Of a stretch of 64,000 nucleotides of DNA, positions 7,822 through 15,679 are shown piece by piece. The position numbers and the translations under genes are program-made. How positions within the stretch are numbered: position 1 is the stretch's first letter; every line of letters begins with the position of its first letter. The notes below the pieces were generated by a model. The model was not told the origin of the DNA. It saw only the letters and a program-made list of their open reading frames with translations, and searched no databases. This DNA comes from Prochlorococcus sp. MIT 1300 (GTDB lineage: Bacteria > Cyanobacteriota > Cyanobacteriia > PCC-6307 > Cyanobiaceae), in the NCBI RefSeq assembly GCF_034092375.1, contig NZ_CP139302.1, positions 682,001 through 746,000 on the forward strand. Direction: 5' to 3'.

Positions 7822-8715
7822 ATGGAAACTTATGACTATGAAAAATCTCAATTATTCTTTCAAACCAGAGACAAGGTTAGCGATAAATGGATTTGGGGAA
7901 CATCCAAGCTAGAAGACTGGGACAATATTGCTTTTGGGAAGGAAGTAAAAAAGGTAAGAATAGATGTAGGTTTATCAAATGATGCGTCACAGAGTGCTAA
8001 ATGGATAATTGATAACCCTGATAGAGGGATTATCGGGATTGAACCACATCCTCAAAACATCGAAGTCTTATTTCGTGGCTCTGGAAAACTAAATCAATTA
8101 TCCCTTTTAACCAATAGTGCCAATATTGCTGATTATGTACTTGAGTTAATAAATGGCAGGTTCTTTCTAATACAAGGAGCTATAGATAATATCAATGAAC
8201 CTTCAACTGCTGAGTTTTATAGTGCCTACCCAGATAAAGGAAATAGCAGTCTTATTAAATGCCAAGATACAATTGTTACAGGAAATATGACTGATCTAAA
8301 ATTTAAAGTCGCCGTCAACAACCTAAGGTCGATTATAGACAAGCTAGATCTAGATAAGTATCGATATATTGAATGTATAAAGGTTGATACAGAAGGAAAA
8401 GATTTAGAAGTTCTGCAAAGCTGTGGAGATCAAATTTTTAATACTGTTTTCCTAAAAGTTGAATTATTTAGAGGTTACTTTCCCGAAAGCATAAAGGCTA
8501 TCAAGGAAAATAGAATAGAGAGCCTAAACCTACAGGTTGAGAGTGGGAGAATTATAATAGATGAAAAAACTGGTTTTTTAGATGGAGCCACATATACCGT
8601 TAATTGGCTTAAAGAAAGGGATTTCGAGTTAATCGCTGCTGTTCCTGGCAATTGGATCTTTCTCAACAAAAGATTTAAAGAGACGATATATACTGATGGC
8701 CTGCATTTCTCTTAA
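7822..8715 (+). CDS. FkbM-family SAM-dependent methyltransferase
   Basis: 297 residues from ATG at 7822 (a GTG at 7774 would add 16 unlikely residues). The SAM-binding region begins RIDVGLSNDASQSAKWI, with the acidic second strand in IIGIEPHPQN. The family hallmark KVDTEGKDLEVLQS is at about residue 195. FkbM enzymes O-methylate sugars or other small molecules, often in surface polysaccharide pathways. No polysaccharide cluster surrounds it, so the substrate is open. Confidence 0.85.
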   Translation: METYDYEKSQLFFQTRDKVSDKWIWGTSKLEDWDNIAFGKEVKKVRIDVGLSNDASQSAKWIIDNPDRGIIGIEPHPQNIEVLFRGSGKLNQLSLLTNSANIADYVLELINGRFFLIQGAIDNINEPSTAEFYSAYPDKGNSSLIKCQDTIVTGNMTDLKFKVAVNNLRSIIDKLDLDKYRYIECIKVDTEGKDLEVLQSCGDQIFNTVFLKVELFRGYFPESIKAIKENRIESLNLQVESGRIIIDEKTGFLDGATYTVNWLKERDFELIAAVPGNWIFLNKRFKETIYTDGLHFS

Positions 8716-9060
8716 AAATTAGCGGTATATCAACAGCGAGCATATTTCTTTTAAAAATTTTAAGGGGAATCAAGATTTTTTGATCGTAATTATTACAATT
8801 ATTTCTCCCTTGAAAGTATTTCCTTGTCCTAGATTTTAAATATGGCTAAGATATATATTAACATACATGTTAATTGAGCATAAAGAGCACTACAAGCTAT
8901 AAAAAACTACTTATATCATTCGTTATTTTATGGATTTGAACTTAATATTGAACAAGAGCATGAGATAATCAATATTTTTAATTTTACGTTTATCAGGTTC
9001 CTGGGCTCAGAATGTCCCACAAAGGTAAAGGCGATAGGGACTATCTCAAGGGCTATATTG
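8716..9060. other. AT-rich intergenic stretch, no gene seen
   Basis: 345 bp of very AT-rich DNA after the FkbM gene. It contains a palindrome TTAACATACATGTTAA (8863-8878) and short T-runs but no convincing coding frame. Some of it probably carries the promoter of the following membrane-protein gene. Confidence 0.4.
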
Positions 9061-9789
9061 ATGAGTATATGTAATGAACGCATGACCAAGTCAAAGATCA
9101 AATGGAGACCGCTCTCAATAACAAAGTTCCTGGCTTTGTCAGCCATTTGCATGACTGCGATCAATATATTAATTGTAGTTGCCATGTTTTCTTTCAATTT
9201 AAGGAAAGAATGGTTCCTATTGTTTAATATGGACAAAGAAATGAATATACCGACCTTGTTTGCAAGTTTACTTTTAATATTCTGTGCGGTTTTGATAGGA
9301 ATTGTTGCTAAAAAGATTCCATATAAGAGTAAAGATTTGGCAAAAAAGTGGAGAGCCTTTAAATGGATATTTTTATTTCTAGCGTTAGACGAAGCTCTGC
9401 AGATTCATGAGGTATTTATTATAAATGGATTAAAGCAGCTTTTGCCTCCTATACTTAATTCGGTTTGGGTTGTGCCATACGGCATCTTCTTGGTTTGGTT
9501 CCTATTATATTTTAAGCAATTAATATTCAGCCTTCCTTTAAAGATACGAAGGCTAACCTTATTTTCAGGGGCAGTTTATGTATTCGGTGCCTTAATACTA
9601 GAAATAATTGGTAATTATCTAGTATTGAAAAGTGTCATAAGATTGCATGGAATATCGTACGGATTGATAACAACTTTAGAAGAATTCGCCGAGCTAAGTG
9701 GCTTAATAATATTTATTTATGCTCTACTTTTATATGCTCTAGATTATCAAAAACAAAAAATAAAGATCAATCTGAGAATCAAATCCTAA
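9061..9789 (+). CDS. multipass membrane protein of unknown function
   Basis: 242 residues from ATG at 9061; ATG at 9082 (MTKSKIKWRPLS) is an equally good start. About six hydrophobic spans are visible: around residues 25-50, 60-80, 95-110, 135-155, 170-190 and 205-225. Polar residues buried in the third and last spans form two motifs, LDEALQIHE and LEEFAE, which suggests a metal or catalytic site in the membrane. I do not recognise a named family. It precedes another membrane gene on the same strand. Confidence 0.7.
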   Translation: MSICNERMTKSKIKWRPLSITKFLALSAICMTAINILIVVAMFSFNLRKEWFLLFNMDKEMNIPTLFASLLLIFCAVLIGIVAKKIPYKSKDLAKKWRAFKWIFLFLALDEALQIHEVFIINGLKQLLPPILNSVWVVPYGIFLVWFLLYFKQLIFSLPLKIRRLTLFSGAVYVFGALILEIIGNYLVLKSVIRLHGISYGLITTLEEFAELSGLIIFIYALLLYALDYQKQKIKINLRIKS

Positions 9790-9934
9790 TAAGCATATGA
9801 TTGAGGTTGATATTGCTCACTAGTTAATAAATAAAGTTCTTGGCCAAGAAGTCGACAGGAAAGCACAGTTATGGTTAAAGGGGTAATTTGAAAGCCTGCA
9901 AGAGTGCTATATTTAAAGAAATATTTTCTGAACT

Positions 9935-10678
9935 GTGAATATCAAAAGCAAGCTAAAAGAGAAATCATTCTCATTGATCATTTTGTTGATTTTAGTACTA
10001 GCAATGTTTTTGATTTATAGAACTATCCCAATAGAGGTTGTTCAGGCTTGGCTCTATACTTTGCAGAGTCAGGTAAGCTTATTTGTTCTCTGGGGGCCAA
10101 TTTTAATTTTTGGCCTAAGGTTCATGAGCATAGTAATACCTATACTTCCAGGGACCTACTGTTCTGTACTTTCAGGGTACTTTTTTGGAATACCTCAGGG
10201 ATTAGCTATTATATTTGTTGCAGATTTAATTGCTTGTTCTACTAGCTTTACACTTTCAAGAAGGCTTGGCCGAAACTTTATAAAAACATTGGTAGGTAAA
10301 AGGTTAATGAATCGGGTAGAAAAGTTCAGCAAAAATCACTTAGAACAAAATTTCTTCTTATTGACAGGGCTTTTGATGTCAAACTTCTTTGACTTTGTAT
10401 GTTATGGGGTTGGTCTCAGCAAGATTAAATTTAGACAGTTTCTACCAGCACTTGTTTTTAGCATATTGATTTCAGATACTCCTTTTGTATTCGCTGGTTA
10501 TAGCATTAAAAAGATTGGAAAAACTAACGTTCAAGAGATACTAAGTGGTAATGCTACTTCTCTGCAAGGCATGCCGCTAATATTATTTATAGCTACAGCT
10601 ATTCTAATTTTCTGCCTAGCCATAATAAATATAAAGACCACAAAGAATAATTCTATCGACATCAATTCACGAGATTAA
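9935..10678 (+). CDS. TVP38/TMEM64-family (VTT domain) membrane protein
   Basis: 247 residues from GTG at 9935. The VTT-domain core is visible as FGLRFMSIVIPILPGTYCSVLSG (written here in part), followed by YFFGIPQGL and DLIACSTSFTLSRRLGR. The C-terminal half has further spans. Members of this DedA-related family are inner-membrane proteins; bacterial relatives are linked to lipid handling and stress tolerance. It is 145 bp after the previous membrane gene and could be co-transcribed. Confidence 0.85.
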   Translation: MNIKSKLKEKSFSLIILLILVLAMFLIYRTIPIEVVQAWLYTLQSQVSLFVLWGPILIFGLRFMSIVIPILPGTYCSVLSGYFFGIPQGLAIIFVADLIACSTSFTLSRRLGRNFIKTLVGKRLMNRVEKFSKNHLEQNFFLLTGLLMSNFFDFVCYGVGLSKIKFRQFLPALVFSILISDTPFVFAGYSIKKIGKTNVQEILSGNATSLQGMPLILFIATAILIFCLAIINIKTTKNNSIDINSRD

Positions 10679-10759
10679 ATTATAAATTTCAGCGTCCAAT
10701 TACGATGGCAAACTACCGTCCCCTAATAAAATCATTCTTTACTAAGGGATGACAGAAGA

Positions 10760-10945
10760 CTATACCTCCTTTTCAATAACCTTTCTAGCGTCATGTAGCT
10801 TGTCTAATTCACTGTATATATCCTTTAACTGCTTCTTGATATGATCAACATTATCGATCCTACTAAGAGAGTTCATTGCACTCAAAATACTGTCTTTAGC
10901 AGCTATAAGGCCAAGGCATTGAGTACTTCCAGGTTCATATGGCAT
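10760..10945 (-). CDS. small helical hypothetical protein (61 aa)
   Basis: Starts at ATG 10945 (MPYEPGSTQCLG); a TTG four codons upstream is an alternative. The product is soluble, ending in an amphipathic helix KKQLKDIYSELDKLHDARK. A similar helix, LKEIYAALEALHEL, ends the 67-residue protein at 15082-15285, so the two may be distantly related. No known function. Confidence 0.5.
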   Translation of the reverse strand: MPYEPGSTQCLGLIAAKDSILSAMNSLSRIDNVDHIKKQLKDIYSELDKLHDARKVIEKEV

Positions 10946-11136
10946 GGATTGGTTCAACGATAATTCAACAAATTATAGCAACCACCTCAGAGAATAATAA
11001 AAATGCCAACTAAAGCATTGCATTGAAGTTATTATCTTGCTTTGCTATTGAATTAAAAAATATCATCAAAAATCTAGCAATTTATTTCTACAAGAGATAC
11101 AAGACTTTTATTAAAGTGTGTATTTAGATACAAAAA

Positions 11137-11235
11137 AACACCCCTCGATAGAATCACCAAGGGGTGTTGATCGTCGCTGTTCCAAAATCGATGCGCACCT
11201 CACCGATCTGCCCCCTTAGAACATAACCCCTGGCA
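11137..11235 (-). ncRNA. candidate small non-coding RNA with its own terminator
   Basis: A minus-strand hairpin AACACCCCT / AGGGGTGTT (11138-11169) is followed by seven U residues, a strong terminator, yet no minus-strand gene lies upstream of it within 600 bp. Sequence 11170-11235 is more GC-rich than its surroundings and can fold (GATCG near 11214 pairs with CGATC near 11170). A -10-like TTACATTATT lies at 11241-11250, a sensible distance before a start near 11235. No coding frame fits. I could not assign it to a known Yfr family. Confidence 0.6.
11138..11169 (-). terminator. Rho-independent terminator of the candidate ncRNA
   Basis: Stem AACACCCCT with AGGGGTGTT, loop of 14 nt, followed on the minus strand by TTTTTTT. 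On the plus strand it lacks a U-tract, so it acts leftward. Confidence 0.8.
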
Positions 11236-11445
11236 AAAACAATAATGTAACCGATGCTTTATTTTTGGTTGAGCATATAAGCAAATAACATAAACAAATC
11301 TCACTCAAGCTTGTGCAAGATATTGCTATTAAAAAATAACATCCTGTTGTTAAAAAAATAACATCGACTTATCATTTGTATTCAAGGCATACAAATTTAT
11401 GGGAAGTTGAAGCAGTATTAATATGAAATTCATCCCTACCATCCA

Positions 11446-11652
11446 ATGCTTCTTTCTTCATTAACCACTGGTGCACCAGCTGCAATTACTGACCTTTCAG
11501 CACCTATATTCGGAATACTCGGTGTAATTGGATTTGCTATTTTTGCAATTGGTGGGAAAAGTGACAATGATGGTCAAGGTACCAATTCTTCCCCTTTTAT
11601 AAAAGCAGATGTGACTGGCAAGAAAAAGAGCCAAGCCAATACAGAAGCCTAG
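11446..11652 (+). CDS. small single-span membrane protein (68 aa)
   Basis: ATG at 11446. The N-terminal third is small and hydrophobic with one membrane span (IFGILGVIGFAIFAIGG, about residues 22-38). A hydrophilic tail ends in basic residues KKKSQANTEA. The first residues (MLLSSLTTGAPAAITD) loosely recall PsaK N-termini, but the second span of PsaK is missing, so I do not assign it. It is followed by a strong shared terminator. Confidence 0.55.
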   Translation: MLLSSLTTGAPAAITDLSAPIFGILGVIGFAIFAIGGKSDNDGQGTNSSPFIKADVTGKKKSQANTEA

Positions 11653-11725
11653 TGAAAACTAAGTAGACTTTATAGACATTTGAGGACTAAAGCCTTTCCA
11701 AACTGAGCTTTTTTCTCGGAGACCA

Positions 11726-11775
11726 TTCAACCAACAAAAAAGCCTCACTAACGTGAGGCTTTTTTGTTGGTTGAA
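11726..11775. terminator. bidirectional Rho-independent terminator, 23-bp perfect stem
   Basis: A perfect palindrome with arms of 23 nt (11726-11748 and 11753-11775) around a TAAC loop. The core GCCTCAC/GTGAGGC is flanked by A6 and T6. It lies between the plus-strand 68-codon gene and the minus-strand Pcb gene and can stop both. Confidence 0.93.
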
Positions 11776-11805
11776 TTAAGAGGTTTTTACAAAGGAGTAA
11801 TAGTT

Positions 11806-12861
11806 CTAATCACGCACAGTGATTTTGACATTCTCCATGTTTTCAAAAGCATTAGAAATTCGTCTAAAATCAAATCCCATACCTCTTAAAGCATGCCAGA
11901 GATGACCCTGTAGGAAAAAGAACCCTAGGAAAAAATGAGCATTGGATAACCAAGCTCTAGAAGTGTGGACATCTGCTGAAAGATTGGAGGCGGTATCAGT
12001 AAAATAAGGGAAAAACTCAAAATTAAGTTTTAAAACCTCACCATAGAATTCTGTTGGGTAAACAGTGGTGTTAGTTGAACACCAAAATGCTGCAACAAAA
12101 GCCATATATCCAACCCCTGCAAGGGAGTAAGAAAGAACGGATTCAGCTGAAAGCAATCCTTTCCCTTTGAATTGAGTGTATTCACCAAATTGCTTAGTAG
12201 CAATATGGAATGCTCCTCCACTTATAAGAAGAAAAGCCAAGATTCCATGACCACCCATTACATCCTCCAGGCTGGTTATAGATAAGAAATCAGCTTGATG
12301 ATTCCAAACCATTGAAGCGCTTAGGTTAGGTTCAACAGTCCGAACAACGCCTTGTGCACTGTCCCAAATGCCATGGTATTTGGCCCATTCAACAAACTGA
12401 ATAGCGCCGAGTCCAAGGAAAATTAGATGATGGCCAAGGATGGAGGTCAATCGATCAGGATCGTCCCAAGTAAAGTCAAATTTCTTAGGGCGACCACTTG
12501 CATCCCCAAGATCACCTTCGAACTTGAGTGAATGGAGGAGTCCACCAGCACCAAGTACTCCGGAGAAAATTAGATGCAAAACCCCTATGACTGTGCATGC
12601 ATAAAGATCAGTAATTACACCTCCTTCAATTCCTCCAATACCCAGAGAGGCTAAATGAGGTAAACAAATTAAACCCTGAGTTCCCATTGGCAAAGAAGGG
12701 TCATATCTAGCCAACTCAAAGAGGGTGAATGATCCAGCCCAGAACATCATCAATCCAGCATGGGCTGCATGCGCGGCGATGAACTTGCCTGAGCGGTTAG
12801 TCACCCCAGAATTTCCCGCATACCAATCATAGGTAACGTTTGGGTTTCCGTAGGTCTGCAC
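11806..12861 (-). CDS. Pcb divinyl-chlorophyll a/b-binding antenna protein
   Basis: 351 residues from a GTG at 12861 (MQTYGNPNVTYDWYAGNSG). It is a six-span protein of the CP43/IsiA/Pcb family: membrane-embedded His residues of the family recur (AAHAAHAGLMMF, LGHHLIF, GGHGILAF, LWHAL). Features typical of Pcb are SVTNRSGKFIA-like sequence at the N-terminus and the DDPDRLTSILGHHL loop. It collects light for photosystem I or II in Prochlorococcus. Low-light strains carry several pcb genes, and I cannot tell which copy this is. Flavodoxin lies 640 bp away on the opposite strand, which hints at an iron-stress type. It shares a 23-bp-stem terminator with the gene on its other side. Confidence 0.95.
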   Translation of the reverse strand: MQTYGNPNVTYDWYAGNSGVTNRSGKFIAAHAAHAGLMMFWAGSFTLFELARYDPSLPMGTQGLICLPHLASLGIGGIEGGVITDLYACTVIGVLHLIFSGVLGAGGLLHSLKFEGDLGDASGRPKKFDFTWDDPDRLTSILGHHLIFLGLGAIQFVEWAKYHGIWDSAQGVVRTVEPNLSASMVWNHQADFLSITSLEDVMGGHGILAFLLISGGAFHIATKQFGEYTQFKGKGLLSAESVLSYSLAGVGYMAFVAAFWCSTNTTVYPTEFYGEVLKLNFEFFPYFTDTASNLSADVHTSRAWLSNAHFFLGFFFLQGHLWHALRGMGFDFRRISNAFENMENVKITVRD

Positions 12862-13050
12862 GAGGAAGACAGATATATAGGACTATATGAACTTATTAAT
12901 AAACTGACTCAAGCTTGATGTTCACTTTACATGGTTTATTAGGGTTGTGAATTATGCAAACCTAGTATATATCATTGATCACACCATAATGTTTTTAGCC
13001 CTACTATCGTCTTTAGGTCTAAAAAATATGCGAAATTTGTACTAATAGAA

Positions 13051-13066
13051 TGTGATAAATTTCACA
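13051..13066. promoter_or_regulatory. perfect CRP-family-type palindrome TGTGA-N6-TCACA
   Basis: TGTGATAAATTTCACA matches the consensus TGTGA-N6-TCACA of CRP-family regulators (including SYCRP1 in cyanobacteria) without mismatch. It lies between divergent genes: about 190 bp upstream of pcb and 86 bp upstream of the 47-codon gene at 13152. Which regulator binds is unknown. Confidence 0.5.
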
Positions 13067-13151
13067 AAGGGTTTATTAAAGGTAAAACAGGATTAGCAAA
13101 ATTATATTTCTAGGAAGATGATGTGTATTGGACTTTTAACTGGTTACCACT

Positions 13152-13295
13152 ATGAGCCGATACCAAATCGATCTATATCTGATTGTTCTTCTTCACTTCT
13201 TCATTGGAATTCCTCTGGCAATATCTATTATTAGAGCAAGAAGTATGGCTAAAAAGGGCATTGCACCCCCCCCTGCTGGTCTTAAGAGCTGGTAA
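13152..13295 (+). CDS. 47-residue single-span membrane protein
   Basis: ATG at 13152. The product starts MSRYQIDLYLIVLLHFFIG, has one membrane span (about residues 8-27), a basic stretch RARSMAKKG and a proline-rich end APPPAGLKSW. The regular layout, proline-glycine tail and position between pcb and flavodoxin suggest a real small protein, perhaps a thylakoid subunit. I do not recognise a family. Confidence 0.6.
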   Translation: MSRYQIDLYLIVLLHFFIGIPLAISIIRARSMAKKGIAPPPAGLKSW

Positions 13296-13502
13296 TTTAT
13301 TTGCAAGCTTGGGGGCGTGATCCCTACAAAGGTAAGTTAGCTGAGCAGCCAATTGCACCATTGATGTTCTAAAAACCTTTCTTAAAGCCATTCAAATACC
13401 AATAGATAAACATCTTGGTATCAATTCAAACAGGTATCAGTAAATCCTGAACTTCTAAATAATTACTTTCTGTATTAGGAAGTGATAGTTATTTTTTTTT
13501 AA

Positions 13503-14027
13503 ATGCCTGTAGGAATTTATTTCGCCACAACCACTGGTAAAACCGAAGACGTAGCAGAACGACTACATGAACTTCTCGAAACATCCAATCCACCCAAAGA
13601 CCTCGCCGATCTTTCAAGCCTAGATGAGTTTGAAGGTCTTGATGGAATTATTTGTGGCATACCGACCTGGAATACTGGAGCAGATTGTGAGCGATCAGGT
13701 ACAGCCTGGGACGAAATGCTTGAAACAATCGGAAGTATGAAGTTGGCAGGAAAGAAGGTCGCTATTTTTGGATTGGGAGACTCCTCTACTTATACAGAAA
13801 ATTTTTGTGATGCAATGGAGGAGTTACATAGTTACTTCGTAAAAGCTGGAGCTAAAATGGTTGGGTATGTTCGCAAAGATAGCTATACATTTGATGACTC
13901 CAAAAGTCTTCTGGGAGAAAGCTTTTGTGGCTTACCACTAGATGAAGATAGTGAATCAGATTTAACTGACTCTCGACTTCAAAGCTGGGCACAAGAGCTA
14001 AAGCATGAAATGCCTGAATTAAATTAG
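13503..14027 (+). CDS. isiB: flavodoxin
   Basis: 174 residues. The FMN phosphate loop is YFATTTGKTEDVA (residues 6-18), the first isoalloxazine loop is PTWNTGADCERSG, and the second loop region is GLGDSSTYTENFCDAMEEL. The length matches long-chain cyanobacterial flavodoxins. It replaces ferredoxin as the soluble electron carrier from photosystem I when iron is scarce. In many cyanobacteria isiB follows the antenna gene isiA; here a Pcb antenna gene lies nearby but on the opposite strand. Confidence 0.95.
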   Translation: MPVGIYFATTTGKTEDVAERLHELLETSNPPKDLADLSSLDEFEGLDGIICGIPTWNTGADCERSGTAWDEMLETIGSMKLAGKKVAIFGLGDSSTYTENFCDAMEELHSYFVKAGAKMVGYVRKDSYTFDDSKSLLGESFCGLPLDEDSESDLTDSRLQSWAQELKHEMPELN

Positions 14028-14064
14028 ATTTCAAGTCAATGGGAACATAGCATTCATTCTACTT

Positions 14065-14110
14065 AAAGAGGTAAGTGCTTAAAGGAAAGGCTAAAGAGAC
14101 TTACCTCTTT
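14065..14110 (+). terminator. hairpin downstream of flavodoxin
   Basis: Arms AAAGAGGTAAGT (14065-14076) and ACTTACCTCTTT (14099-14110) pair over 12 bp around a 22-nt loop, 38 nt after the flavodoxin stop. The U-tract is short, so it may be a terminator or an RNA-stabilising 3' hairpin. Confidence 0.55.
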
Positions 14111-14223
14111 AAATAGATCAACTAAAACTGTATTTTTTGAATCACTAAATCTGATCATAATTACAAAATATTATTTTAAGATCGACTATAAATGATGAAA
14201 TAAAATAAATTAATTAATTTCAA

Positions 14224-14373
14224 ATGGAGATCGTACGCAGCGCACGGCCCTACAACAGCATGCCAGAACAAAATATGGAACGGCCAATAAGCATCGAACT
14301 TAATGGAATATTAGCAAGGGCCTACAAGCAGAAAAACTTATATAAATCGACCAAAACGCTTACAATGACTTAG
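14224..14373 (+). CDS. possible 49-residue protein
   Basis: ATG at 14224, stop at 14371. The product begins MEIVRSARPYNSMPEQNMER and is basic and hydrophilic with no domain or membrane span. The first codons are more GC-rich than the surroundings, which argues mildly for selection. There is no ribosome binding site. It could equally be part of an RNA gene. Confidence 0.35.
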   Translation: MEIVRSARPYNSMPEQNMERPISIELNGILARAYKQKNLYKSTKTLTMT

Positions 14374-14593
14374 ATTTAACTATTCATTTTTTCTGCAGAG
14401 ATCAAGCTCTCTTTTGACTAGCTGATCAGCCTAATGGAACCAGTCTATTGATCATTTTGGTATTGAAAAATGTATAAGACAAGACACAAATTAGCTATAA
14501 ATTTTACATAAATAATTAGCCAGATAAAGCATAATAAACAAGGAACGCATAATTAAGTCTCCTTCCCAACAAAAGGAAAGAGACTTTTTTTTT
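14374..14593 (+). other. stretch ending in an orphan terminator, possible small RNA
   Basis: No coding frame is seen. It ends in a strong plus-strand terminator (14555-14593), and AT-rich promoter-like sequence lies around 14490-14515, so a short transcript of about 70-200 nt may be made here. The remaining stretch 14594-14764 shows nothing I can support. Confidence 0.35.
14555..14593 (+). terminator. Rho-independent terminator without an assigned gene
   Basis: Arms AAGTCTCCTTCC and GGAAAGAGACTT pair over 12 positions with one mismatch around an 8-nt loop, followed by a run of nine Ts. Confidence 0.8.
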
Positions 14594-14763
14594 GCCACAA
14601 AATAAGTCCTCTAATCAAAATAGCTAGCATTGGGCACATCGCAAAATGAAGTATGGCCTTAATCCATCTGAGTCGGCAACCAAGATAAGGGTCATCTATG
14701 AGGAAGGCTTTTCAAACGAATCTTTTGTTACTTGAAACTCTTAGTATTTTTAATAACACATTA

Positions 14764-14803
14764 AAAAAGCCCTCTATATAGAGGGCTTTATAGAGGGCTT
14801 TTT
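14764..14803 (-). terminator. terminator of the DUF4278-type gene, with duplicated arm
   Basis: AAAGCCCTCTA / TAGAGGGCTTT forms a hairpin directly after the minus-strand stop, followed by T6. One arm (TAGAGGGCTTT) occurs twice in a row, so two alternative hairpins are possible. A T-run on the plus side makes it potentially bidirectional. Confidence 0.75.
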
Positions 14804-14905
14804 TTATCTTTGATACTGCTGACCTCGATAAGTCAAGACAGCATGCTGTCTTTGTCCAGCATCTTTTTGCTGTTGATACTTTTGACCGCGATAGGTAAGA
14901 GTCAT
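14804..14905 (-). CDS. 33-residue DUF4278-type protein with two LTYRGQ repeats
   Basis: ATG at 14905 follows a GGAG ribosome binding site by 7 nt. The product starts MTLTYRGQKYQQQKDAGQ and repeats LTYRGQQYQR at the end, so it consists of two copies of a YRGQ(K/Q)YQ unit. The LTYRGxxY motif is characteristic of the small cyanobacterial DUF4278 family, whose function is unknown. A terminator follows at once. Confidence 0.8.
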   Translation of the reverse strand: MTLTYRGQKYQQQKDAGQRQHAVLTYRGQQYQR

Positions 14906-15081
14906 TTGGTTCTCCGAGTTAGCTCAAGTCCCCGTTCCTTGGCTTGAATCGAACTGCGCCCCACTATGTAGCAGGGTGAACGTTTTGTAGCGATTGCTAC
15001 CAAAAATAATTATCTGCTGTAAATGCTCATTTGGCAAGACCCAATGTTCGATCTACTATCAAAATATGAAATCAATGATTA

Positions 15082-15285
15082 ATGTCGACCAGTAAACGTG
15101 AAGAGGTTTGCTCTCATTTGCGCTATATCCGTCAAGAGCTAAGAGATATGGATCAAATGCTGAGAGAGGACCGCCTACTCCCAGAGGTCTCTGAGCTCAA
15201 GGAGATCTATGCTGCCCTCGAAGCTCTACATGAGCTCGTTTCAGGCAAAACCAAGAAGAAGCCAAAGCCTGAGTTTGACGACTAG
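15082..15285 (+). CDS. small helical hypothetical protein (67 aa)
   Basis: ATG at 15082. The product is charged and likely a helical hairpin or coiled coil (HLRYIRQELRDMDQMLRED, then LKEIYAALEALHEL), with a basic tail KTKKKPKPEFDD. No membrane span or signal. No recognised function. Its C-terminal helix resembles that of the 61-residue protein at 10760-10945. Confidence 0.6.
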   Translation: MSTSKREEVCSHLRYIRQELRDMDQMLREDRLLPEVSELKEIYAALEALHELVSGKTKKKPKPEFDD

Positions 15286-15679
15286 AGAGAGGTCAAACCA
15301 AGAATTTAATCTTTTTCAAGCTGAATTTCAAGCTTCCAAGGGTTAACTCTTTGGGCCTTCAGAGTCAAATCAAAAAACCTTGAACGAAAGAAACAGAAGA
15401 CTTAAAGAATGGCTCTCTAAGAAATTTTAAATATTCTCCAAATCCTCAAGAAATAAAAAATCAATCTTCTCACTTCTAACTTATACTATCTATCTGTTAT
15501 CTAAAGTCATAAAGTTTTAGAGATGTGAGATATTAATTTAAGCATTTTTTGATCTCAACTTTAATTAGTTGCCCTTGCACAGTGCTGTAATTAGTCTCCA
15601 ATTTCTATTTAAATAATTAGTTTCTTTAAAGTTTCTCAGCATTAAAGAGAAAACTGCTTAAGAAACAATATATAAGTCT
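15286..15679. other. AT-rich intergenic stretch, nothing recognised
   Basis: 394 bp between a plus-strand and a minus-strand gene that face each other. Many stops in all frames. Short imperfect hairpins (for example around 15319-15337) are present, but none has a clear U-tract. Confidence 0.4.

Noticed and set aside
11446-11652. PsaK identity for the 68-residue protein
   Set aside because: The N-terminus is only loosely similar, and the second membrane span and family glycines of PsaK are missing.
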